Below are positions 7,933 to 14,741 of a stretch of DNA of 25,465 bases, one piece after another. The translations under genes and the position numbers were made by a program. Below the pieces are notes generated by a model. It did not search any database and had not been told where the DNA came from. It saw only the letters and a list, made by a program, of their open reading frames with translations. The stretch comes from Pseudomonadota bacterium (lineage in GTDB: Bacteria; Pseudomonadota; Gammaproteobacteria; Pseudomonadales; UBA5518): NCBI GenBank assembly GCA_022705125.1, contig JAKJFB010000010.1:1-25465 (forward strand). The letters run 5' to 3'. Numbering within the stretch: position 1 is the first letter of the stretch; every line of letters starts with the position of its first letter.

Positions 7933-9032
7933 CACAGCCCCTCCAGCAGCAGGCTCATCTCGGCGGAGAACTGCCCGCCCATGATCAGCGAGACCAGCTG
8001 GCGCGTGATGCGGATGTCGCCATCCATGGTCGCCGCCGTGCCGCCACCGGCCTCCGCGATGCTCTCGTACTGCAGCATCGGGCGCTCGCGGTAGAGCGCG
8101 CGATTGACCTTGCGCCCCAGGCTCGCCTCGATCAGCGCGGGATTGGCGTCGTTGCTGACATCGAGCACCGAGATCTCGCCGCCGGCGCGCGCGAGTTCGC
8201 GCGCCAGTGCCAGCGTGCGCTCCATGTCCTTCTCGTGCGGCGGTGCGTCCCCGATGAGCAACACCACGCGCTTGGCGCCGGGACGCCAGCCGGCGCGGTT
8301 CACCGCGGCCTCGAGCCCGGCATCCACCGCCTCCTGCCACGAGCCGCCGCCCTCGGCGCGCAGGGCGTCGACGAAGCGCGCGAGCTTCGCGAGGCTGAAG
8401 GTCAGGGGTTGCTCGCGCACCACGAACCCGGGGTCGTCGCGGTCGCGGTAGGCCACCACGCCGAAGCGCGTGAGCGGCACCAGCGAGCGCGTGGCATCGG
8501 CGATGTCAGCGACGCGCTTCCTGACTTCCACCAGCACCCAGTCCATGGAGCCGGTGGCATCGATCACGAACACCACGTCGAGGCCGGTGTCGCGCAGGCC
8601 CTGCACGTAGGCCGCGAAGCGGTTGCTCGAATTGCTCAGCCCGTTGCCGATACCCGTGCCGAAGCCCGCAGCGCCCATGCCGCGCGCCTGCTGCAGTCCA
8701 AAGCCCTGCACCGGCGCCGGCATCGGCATCTCGCTGCCCGCTCCGGCCGCGGCGCGCAGCGCGAGGTTGACGTTCGGCGGCGGCGCCACGGCAGCGGTCG
8801 AGGCGAGCAGCGCCGCGGGCTGGACCATGGAGGGAGGCGCCTCGAACACCAGCTCCTCGCGCTCCGGCTCGGGCGGTTGCGGCGCCAGCCGTATCCCGGC
8901 GACGCTCGCCTGCTCGGGCTCCCCGGCGCCGGGCAGCCCGAGCTCGCGCCCGGCCTGCCACGACAACGCGAAATGCAGCACGAGCGAAGCGGCGAGCAGC
9001 GCGATCCAGAGCAGCAGGCGGCGCGGGCGCAT
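7932..9032 (-). CDS. Membrane-anchored vWA-domain protein with TonB-like N-terminus
   Basis: A 366-residue protein in three parts. Residues 6-24 form one membrane helix after an Arg-rich start (MRPRR), giving a periplasmic body. The helix carries S16 and H20, the spacing and numbering of the Ser/His pair in the E. coli TonB anchor. Residues about 40-130 are Pro/Ala/Gly-rich, including PQPPEPEREE (51-60). Residues about 151-350 are a von Willebrand A domain: DVVFVIDATGSM with a MIDAS D158-x-T160-x-S162 (Thr in place of the first Ser), then LLIGDAPPHE with D262. The ATG at 9032 is 5 bp after the ExbD-like 2 stop; longer open frame upstream overlaps that gene and is rejected. Coupling to the ExbB/ExbD motor is inferred from the anchor and gene order. 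Confidence 0.88.
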   Translation of the reverse strand: MRPRRLLLWIALLAASLVLHFALSWQAGRELGLPGAGEPEQASVAGIRLAPQPPEPEREELVFEAPPSMVQPAALLASTAAVAPPPNVNLALRAAAGAGSEMPMPAPVQGFGLQQARGMGAAGFGTGIGNGLSNSSNRFAAYVQGLRDTGLDVVFVIDATGSMDWVLVEVRKRVADIADATRSLVPLTRFGVVAYRDRDDPGFVVREQPLTFSLAKLARFVDALRAEGGGSWQEAVDAGLEAAVNRAGWRPGAKRVVLLIGDAPPHEKDMERTLALARELARAGGEISVLDVSNDANPALIEASLGRKVNRALYRERPMLQYESIAEAGGGTAATMDGDIRITRQLVSLIMGGQFSAEMSLLLEGL

Positions 9033-9037
9033 CGGCC

Positions 9038-9442
9038 TCAGCGGCGCAGCGTGACGATGGCAATACGCTGCACGCCGGCGCCACGCATTGCATCGAGCAC
9101 GGGCAGCAGCGCCGAGGCCTGCGCGCGCGCGTCGGCACGCAGGCTGAGCGCGGCGGGCACGCCATCGGGCAGCGCGCGCAGGCGCGCGCCCAGCTGCGCC
9201 GCGCCCATCGCCTCGTCGCCCCACGTCAGCACGCCGTCGCGCGCCAGGGAAAGTTCGATCCGCGCGTGCGCCCGCAGCGCCTCGCTGCGCGAAAGCGGTA
9301 TGAGCTGCTCCTCGCTGAACAGCGGTTTCAGGTTGCCCGCGATCAGGAAGAACATCAGCAGCAGGAAGATCACGTTGATCATCGGCACGAGCTTGTCGTC
9401 GTGGTCCTTGGCGCGCCGCGCCGGCCGTCCCAGGCGGATCAT
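9038..9442 (-). CDS. ExbD/TolR-family protein 2 (membrane Asp replaced by Asn)
   Basis: A 134-residue ExbD/TolR-like protein with a cytoplasmic N-terminus rich in Arg, Lys and Asp, one membrane helix (about 18-36) and a periplasmic domain ending in VLDAMRGAGVQRIAIVTLRR, the usual ExbD C-terminal pattern. ExbD and TolR work as dimers inside an ExbB/TolQ ring and carry a membrane Asp needed for proton flow. Here the helix reads VPMINVIFLLLMFF, so Asn 23 stands where that Asp should be. The gene lies 4 bp after ExbD-like 1 and 5 bp before the vWA gene. The ATG at 9442 is chosen because homology starts there; upstream open frame overlaps ExbD-like 1. Confidence 0.88.
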   Translation of the reverse strand: MIRLGRPARRAKDHDDKLVPMINVIFLLLMFFLIAGNLKPLFSEEQLIPLSRSEALRAHARIELSLARDGVLTWGDEAMGAAQLGARLRALPDGVPAALSLRADARAQASALLPVLDAMRGAGVQRIAIVTLRR

Positions 9443-9446
9443 GGCG

Positions 9447-9848
9447 CTAGGGCGCCTCCAGCGCGCGGATATCGATCCCCTGGAGCTTGCGCGAGCGCAG
9501 CGTGTCGCAGAGATCGACCAGCAGCTGCACCGGCACCGCGGGTGCCGCGACCAGCACCACGGGCGTTGCGCCAGGCAGCTCCCGGCCATCCAGGAACTCC
9601 CCGAGCCCGCCGGCGGCGAGCGTCACGCCGTCGATCCAGAGGCGACCGTCTGCGCCCACCTCGATTCGCAGCTGGCGCGGGCCCTCCCGCGCGCCCTCCG
9701 CCGTCGCGGGCACGGGCAGCAGCAGCTCGCGGAACTGCGTGAAATTGCTCTGCAATATGAAGAACAGCAGCAGGATGAACACGATATCGATCAGCGGCGT
9801 CATCGCAACGCGCTTGGCGGAGTGTGCATGCCGGACGGACTGCAGCAT
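9447..9848 (-). CDS. ExbD/TolR-family protein 1 (canonical membrane Asp)
   Basis: A 133-residue ExbD/TolR-like component of a proton-driven inner-membrane motor. The membrane helix reads MTPLIDIVFILLLFFI, with Asp 21 at the position of the essential protonatable Asp of ExbD and TolR. The periplasmic domain contains RIEVGADGRLWIDG and ends with LCDTLRSRKLQGIDIRALE. The ATG at 9848 has GGGAGG seven bases upstream. It follows the ExbB-like gene by 18 bp and precedes the Asn-bearing paralog by 4 bp, so an ExbB plus ExbD1/ExbD2 heteromeric complex is likely. The start is well supported. Confidence 0.92.
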   Translation of the reverse strand: MLQSVRHAHSAKRVAMTPLIDIVFILLLFFILQSNFTQFRELLLPVPATAEGAREGPRQLRIEVGADGRLWIDGVTLAAGGLGEFLDGRELPGATPVVLVAAPAVPVQLLVDLCDTLRSRKLQGIDIRALEAP

Positions 9849-9866
9849 CGGCGTGCCTCCCGCGTC

Positions 9867-10496
9867 TCAACCAGCCCGGTACAAGGTGACGGTGAACAGC
9901 CGCGTCAGCGCGTCCTCCATGCGCGCACGGAAGCGCTCGATGCGGTTCTCGAGCGCCGCGTGCACGATCGCGAACGGCACCGCGACGCACAGCCCCACCG
10001 CGGTGGTGAGCAGTGCTTCCCAGATGCCGCCCGCGAGCGTTCCCGCGCTCGCATCCGCGTGCGCCGCGAGACCCTGGAACACGTCGATGATCCCGAGCAC
10101 GGTGCCGAGCAGCCCGAGCAGTGGCGCGAGGTACGCCACCTGTTCGATCACGCCGAGCAGGTTGCCCGCATCCGCGAGCAGGCGCGTGGCGCGGCGCACC
10201 AGCTCCTCGCGCACGCTCGGCGCGGGCTTGCCGGCGCCGAGCCATTGCATGCCGTCACGCAGCAGCGCCGGCGCCTCGCCACGCGTGCGTCCCAGCAGCG
10301 CGAGCGCCGCATCGGTATCGTCACGCACCCAGTGATCGAGCGCCCGCTCCGCCACGCCCGAGCCGCGCGTGAGCGTGCCGATGTGCAGCATCTTGAAAGC
10401 GGACACCGCCAGGGCAACCACCGACATCGCCAATAGCACCAGGACCACCGGTCCGCCGAGGCGCGCCAGCGACATGCCCTGCTCGAGCACGTCCAT
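9867..10496 (-). CDS. MotA/TolQ/ExbB proton-channel family protein
   Basis: A 209-residue inner-membrane protein with three predicted membrane helices: about residues 14-34, 116-142 and 158-180. The second and third hold the family signatures PLLGLLGTVLGI (125-136) and GIWEALLTTAVGLCVAVPF (157-175). ExbB/TolQ pentamers surround ExbD/TolR helices and convert the proton gradient into movement of a partner such as TonB or TolA. Its length is in the usual range. The ATG at 10496 overlaps the stop of the DUF1302 gene as TGATG, which ties the motor genes directly to the outer-membrane barrel gene. No tonB or tolA is visible in the window. Confidence 0.93.
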   Translation of the reverse strand: MDVLEQGMSLARLGGPVVLVLLAMSVVALAVSAFKMLHIGTLTRGSGVAERALDHWVRDDTDAALALLGRTRGEAPALLRDGMQWLGAGKPAPSVREELVRRATRLLADAGNLLGVIEQVAYLAPLLGLLGTVLGIIDVFQGLAAHADASAGTLAGGIWEALLTTAVGLCVAVPFAIVHAALENRIERFRARMEDALTRLFTVTLYRAG

Positions 10497-12319
10497 CAGA
10501 ACTGATAGCCCAGGCGCAAGCCGACCTCATCGGACCACTGGAACGTGCCCATGGAGTCGTTGTTATCCCCTTCCAGCAGGTTCGCGTAGAGCTCGACCGT
10601 GTAGGACTTCGAGGGCTTCCAGCGCACGCCGGGCTGCACCAGGATGCCGCCCTCCACGTCGTAGAGCACCGCAAGGTCGAAGCGCCACATCAGCGTCGGC
10701 GAGGGCTGCTGCATCGCGAAGGCTATCGCGTCGAACTGGTCACGGCCGGCGGGCGGCGAGCGACTCGCATCCCCGTCGAAGCCATCGAGATGACGCCCGA
10801 ACAGGTCGCTCTCGGACTTGTGCAACCACTGCAGCACCATGTACGTCGCCGGGAAGGTCTCGGAGAAGCGCTGGTACTTCTCGAACACCAGCGAGGTCGC
10901 CCACTCGGTTTCCTCGAGGAATTCCTGCCCGAGCGAAGGATCGGTGAACATCTTGTCCGGCGTGACAGTCGCCTCGAAGCGCACGATCAGCTGGTCGAGG
11001 AGGGAATCCGGCTCGGCATAGAACATGTAGTTCATGCCTATGCCGAAGATCTCCTCGCGATGGAACTTGCGCTCGATGTGGCCGCGCAGGTCGCCGAGGC
11101 CGAGGATGGGCGAGAAGAAGGCATCGAGCACCAGCGTGGAGGTCGCGAGATTGTCGACCCCGGTGGTCGGCAGACCGTTGGCACCCGTCAGGGCCTTGGC
11201 CGCGGGGAAGTCGTCAAGCAACTGTTGCAGGTTGGCGCCGTTGAGCCGCGCCATGCCCGAATAGTCGAACCACTCGCGCGCGGTGAACACGCCCTGGCCG
11301 GTGAAGGGCTGGAACGGCGTCTGCGCCAGCAACTGCCCAAGCGTCACGCCGCCCAGATCGGGGTCGGCCGCGCCGATACCGGCCGCGACGAAGGGGTTCA
11401 CCTTGGACGTGGTCCAGCGGAACGCGCCATCCGGATTGCGCCGGCTGACCGCGATGAACTGCAGCCCCAGCTCGCCGATCTGGCCACGCAGCCGCGCGCC
11501 GAAGTTCCATTCATCGTCGACCTCGTCGAAGGTCTCTTCCTGCTGCACCACGAACTGCGAGGCGATCACGTTGTAGGGCGTGTTCTCGTTGGCGTAGATC
11601 GTGGGGTTGAATTCCTGCGCGAAGCCCTCGATCTCCCAGTTGTTCTGGAAGCGGTAGCTCGAGCGAATGCCAAGCCCCGGCACTCGCTCGTCGGAATATT
11701 CCTCCGAGGCCCAGTCGAGAAAGCTGTGTCGGCGCAGGTCGAGGCCGTTCGGAACGTCCAGCACGCGGAAAAAGATCGACTCGCCCCAGGCGATCTGCTG
11801 GTTGCCGATGCGCGTCCAGAAGCCGCCGTTGGTGTAATCGAGGTACAGCGACGGCAGGTCGATCATGTAGTCGTCGCCGCAGACCTCGAGGCGGGTCGCG
11901 CAATCCCCGCGGTACGGTACCTCGAAGAAATTCACGTCGCCGAAATCGTCGTAGACACCGTGGTCGTAGTAGGCGCGCACCTTCATGGCACCGGTCAGGT
12001 GTTCACTGAAGGTTGCCGCGACATCCAGTTCGCCGCGCGTCACCTGCAGGTTCCAGTCGTTGGACTCGGAGTAATCGGGGCGCGTGATCTCCGGTGGCAG
12101 GCCATAGAGGCCGTGCACGAAGTTGTCCACCGGCTTGCCGTTGTACAGGTTGCCCTGCTGGTTGAACGGGTTCTCGTCGTCGGTGATCTTGTAGGCCATC
12201 TCCTGGCGGATGAAGCCCGAGACGTTCAGGTCCAGCGCGAGCGCCGCGGGCGCGGCGAGCGCCGCCGAGACCAGCGTGACACCGCGTATCGCTGCAGCGA
12301 GTCTGCGTGGTTTGCTCAT
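10496..12319 (-). CDS. DUF1302 family outer-membrane beta-barrel protein
   Basis: A 607-residue DUF1302 (PF06980) protein, predicted to be an outer-membrane barrel. It has a Sec signal with likely cleavage after residue 28 (ALA), followed by LDLNVSGFIRQEMAY. It has many alternating aromatic strands such as GGFWTRIGNQQIAWGESIFF, and ends in LRLGYQF with a C-terminal Phe, the usual signature for barrel assembly by BAM. The ATG at 12319 has GGAGG five bases upstream; an ATG at 12334 in the same frame lacks a comparable site. The family typically sits beside DUF1329, YCF48-like and RND/MMPL genes, exactly as here, and is thought to serve passage of hydrophobic compounds. Direction of transport is unknown. 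Confidence 0.92.
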   Translation of the reverse strand: MSKPRRLAAAIRGVTLVSAALAAPAALALDLNVSGFIRQEMAYKITDDENPFNQQGNLYNGKPVDNFVHGLYGLPPEITRPDYSESNDWNLQVTRGELDVAATFSEHLTGAMKVRAYYDHGVYDDFGDVNFFEVPYRGDCATRLEVCGDDYMIDLPSLYLDYTNGGFWTRIGNQQIAWGESIFFRVLDVPNGLDLRRHSFLDWASEEYSDERVPGLGIRSSYRFQNNWEIEGFAQEFNPTIYANENTPYNVIASQFVVQQEETFDEVDDEWNFGARLRGQIGELGLQFIAVSRRNPDGAFRWTTSKVNPFVAAGIGAADPDLGGVTLGQLLAQTPFQPFTGQGVFTAREWFDYSGMARLNGANLQQLLDDFPAAKALTGANGLPTTGVDNLATSTLVLDAFFSPILGLGDLRGHIERKFHREEIFGIGMNYMFYAEPDSLLDQLIVRFEATVTPDKMFTDPSLGQEFLEETEWATSLVFEKYQRFSETFPATYMVLQWLHKSESDLFGRHLDGFDGDASRSPPAGRDQFDAIAFAMQQPSPTLMWRFDLAVLYDVEGGILVQPGVRWKPSKSYTVELYANLLEGDNNDSMGTFQWSDEVGLRLGYQF

Positions 12320-12330
12320 GGAAGCCTCCA

Positions 12331-13326
12331 TCATGGTTGGTGTTTATCGTCTTCTTCTGCCGTGACCGTCGGCGCGAAACCCAGCACGCGGCCAGCGTTG
12401 CCGACGCTGACGATGCGCTGCGCATCCGCCGTTGCCGGCGCGAGGGCGGCATACCACCCGGTCGCGATGTCGGCACCTTCGAGCCGGCGCCAGCTTGCGC
12501 CGCCCGCACTGCCCGCGAGCATGGTGCGCATGCCGCTCACGAGCACGCGATCGTCGGCGGAGGCCCAAACCCCCAGCAGCGGTGCGTCGACCGGCGCTGC
12601 CAGCGCCTCCCAGCTCGCGCCGCCGTCGGCGCTGCGCAGGATGCGTCCTTCCTGCCCGACCGCGTAGCCCACTCCCGAGGGCCCGATGTGCAGCCCGAAC
12701 AGCGAGGCATCGCCCTTGTGCACGCGGGCCCAGGTGGCGCCGCCGTCGGGCGAGCGCATCACGATCTCGAACTCGCCGACCAGCGTGATCGCGCCATCCT
12801 CGGCGACCGCGACGTCGTAGAGATGCGGCTCGGCGAAATCCTCCACCAGCGCCGGCCAGTCGAAGACGACCGGTTCCCAGCTTTCGCCGTGGTCACGGGA
12901 AAGCATCACGGCGCCAAATCCGCCCACCGCGACCGCCAGCCCCGAGTCGTTCATGGCAACCGCCAGCAGGCGCTGCTCGGTGCCGGTTTCGACCTTGCGC
13001 CAGCCGTTGCCGTCATCGACCAGCACGGTCCCGGCCTGCCCGACCGCGAGCCGCCTCTCGTCGGTGCAGGCAACCCCGAGCAGCGCGAGTGCCGTGGCCT
13101 CCTGCGGCTGGGGCTGCCAGCTCGCGCCCGCGTCGCTGCTCTTCAGCACCACGCCCGCCGCACCCACCGCCACCGCGCCGCGCGCATCGAAGCACACGTC
13201 GTAGAGCGCATCGTGCACGATGCCCTGGTGCAGCACGACGGGCTCCGCTGCGCGGGCCGCGGCGCAGCACAGCGCCGTCAGCAGCAGCGTCGCGCAGCTG
13301 CGGGCCGGCTCCCGTCGCCGGCGCAT
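12331..13326 (-). CDS. YCF48/BNR-like beta-propeller protein, exported
   Basis: A 331-residue periplasmic protein with a Sec signal (MRRRRE start, hydrophobic core, likely cleavage after ARA at residue 26). The mature part is built of about six to seven repeats ending in S-x-DGG-x-SW-like motifs: SSDAGASW, DDGNGW, SRDHGESW, SPDGGATW, SADGGASW and SAGGASW. This is the YCF48/Hcf136-like propeller pattern, related to BNR repeats. Plant and cyanobacterial YCF48 assists photosystem II assembly; bacterial versions beside DUF1302/DUF1329 genes have no established biochemical role and may be assembly or docking factors. Its ATG overlaps the DUF1329 stop as TGATG, and the DUF1302 gene follows after 11 bp. 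Confidence 0.9.
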   Translation of the reverse strand: MRRRREPARSCATLLLTALCCAAARAAEPVVLHQGIVHDALYDVCFDARGAVAVGAAGVVLKSSDAGASWQPQPQEATALALLGVACTDERRLAVGQAGTVLVDDGNGWRKVETGTEQRLLAVAMNDSGLAVAVGGFGAVMLSRDHGESWEPVVFDWPALVEDFAEPHLYDVAVAEDGAITLVGEFEIVMRSPDGGATWARVHKGDASLFGLHIGPSGVGYAVGQEGRILRSADGGASWEALAAPVDAPLLGVWASADDRVLVSGMRTMLAGSAGGASWRRLEGADIATGWYAALAPATADAQRIVSVGNAGRVLGFAPTVTAEEDDKHQP

Positions 13327-14699
13327 CAGGTACCCATCCTCAGGAGCGCCTGCATCGTGAGGTACTTGTCGTACATGCCCTCGATGTTGAAGCCGGAGCG
13401 GAAACCGCCGCGCACTTCCTCGGCCTGCACGAAGCGGCTCATGCGGTTGGTCTGCACGTCGTGGCAGTGCACGTGCGTCCACGACCACGCCGGCTCGGCG
13501 CCATCCATCAGCCTCTGGTCGCCCTTTTCGTAGACCGAGTAAGCCGGCTCGAAGCTCTTCCAGAGTTCGCCGCGGCGGTCGTAGGTCACGTAGGCCACGT
13601 ACATCATGTTGCGCGTGTCTATCCACACGCGCTTCTTGCCGACCGGCGCGCGCGGGTAGCCGGTGGGCTCGGCCTCGATCACGATGGTCTCGGGTACGAG
13701 TTCCATCGCGGTCTCCATGAAGGTCTTGCCCTTGGCACCGCCGTGAACCGGGCGCTCGTAGTTGGTGTCGGGTCCCATCCAGTTCTCGGATACCGCGCCG
13801 AGCATCGGCTGGCGACCGATCACCTTGTAGTTGCCCCAGGTCAGCATCGGGTCACCGGCTGCCCAGGCATCGGACAGGAACAGCGTGATTCCGGGCACCA
13901 GCGGTTCGAAGCGCTGGTTGGTGGGGAATCGGCGCACGCGCTTGAACGCCGGCAGGTAACCCTGCAGGTCGGGGAACTTGCGCTGGTCGTAGTACCAGGT
14001 ATTCAGGAAGGAGGTGCCCTTGGAGTCGTTGGGATACGTGAACCACACCGACTGGAAGCGCAGCTTGTCCTCGTGGCCCGGCATGTAGGGACCGTTCTCC
14101 CCCACCAGCGCCACGGTGTTCTGCTCGGCCCAGCAGAAGTCGTATTCGTACTGCAGGTCCCCGTCGGGCCCGATGTCCCAGTCGCGCACCGCGTAGAAGG
14201 AGTTGTCGTGGCGGCCCCAGGACAGGGTCAGGTTCGAGAAGGCCTCCAGCCCGTCCTTGGGATCCGGGAACGGATTGCCGCCGATCCACGGCTTGCCCTC
14301 GGCGGTGACTACATTGCCGTCGGCATCTAGCCGCGCCTTGCCCTGGTTCCTCAGCGTCGCCTCGAGATACTTCCTCGGGAACAGCCGCGTGGCGTCGGTG
14401 GTGGTCTTCACGATGCGGATCTGGCGTCCCATCTGGCTCACGTGCACATAGGCCACCGGGTCGAGCAGGTCCTTCACGTGCTCGACGTTGTCGGCGGTGA
14501 TCAGGTCTCCGGTCTTGATCTTGCCCTTGGTGTACGCCTCGATCGACAGCAGTTCCTCGGGGTAGGCCTTGGTGATGTCGCCGGCGCGCGCGATCAGCGG
14601 CCACAGCGGGCTCAGCACGCCGGCGGCCATCGCGCCGGTCGCCATCTTGTCCAGGAAGGCACGGCGACTGTAGTTGAAGTCATATTTTCTGATGCGCAT
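13326..14699 (-). CDS. DUF1329 domain-containing protein 2, Tat-exported
   Basis: A 457-residue DUF1329 (PF07044) protein, paralog of the one at 4267-5646. It has a twin-arginine signal with SRRAFLD at residues 11-17, a hydrophobic region and likely cleavage after ARA at residue 39. Shared blocks include EAYTKGKIKTGD, NVEHVKDLLDP, PWIGGNPFP, LSWGRHD, PTNQRFEPL, LSDAWAAGDP and HDVQTNRMSR. The ATG at 14699 has GGAGG eight bases upstream. It lies 42 bp after the RND transporter gene and overlaps the propeller gene. A hydrophobic-ligand carrier between the inner-membrane RND protein and the outer-membrane barrel is the reasonable inference from the LolA-like fold predicted for the family. Confidence 0.93.
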   Translation of the reverse strand: MRIRKYDFNYSRRAFLDKMATGAMAAGVLSPLWPLIARAGDITKAYPEELLSIEAYTKGKIKTGDLITADNVEHVKDLLDPVAYVHVSQMGRQIRIVKTTTDATRLFPRKYLEATLRNQGKARLDADGNVVTAEGKPWIGGNPFPDPKDGLEAFSNLTLSWGRHDNSFYAVRDWDIGPDGDLQYEYDFCWAEQNTVALVGENGPYMPGHEDKLRFQSVWFTYPNDSKGTSFLNTWYYDQRKFPDLQGYLPAFKRVRRFPTNQRFEPLVPGITLFLSDAWAAGDPMLTWGNYKVIGRQPMLGAVSENWMGPDTNYERPVHGGAKGKTFMETAMELVPETIVIEAEPTGYPRAPVGKKRVWIDTRNMMYVAYVTYDRRGELWKSFEPAYSVYEKGDQRLMDGAEPAWSWTHVHCHDVQTNRMSRFVQAEEVRGGFRSGFNIEGMYDKYLTMQALLRMGT

Positions 14700-14741
14700 G
14701 GGTCAGTCCTCCAGTGGAAATACTCGTTATCGAAACCATTC

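Noticed and set aside
4186..8094. A 1,302-codon open frame on the plus strand
   Set aside because: It runs antisense to the DUF1329, helical-repeat and monooxygenase genes, has no family motifs, and is rich in Arg, Ala and His as expected from the complement of high-GC coding DNA.
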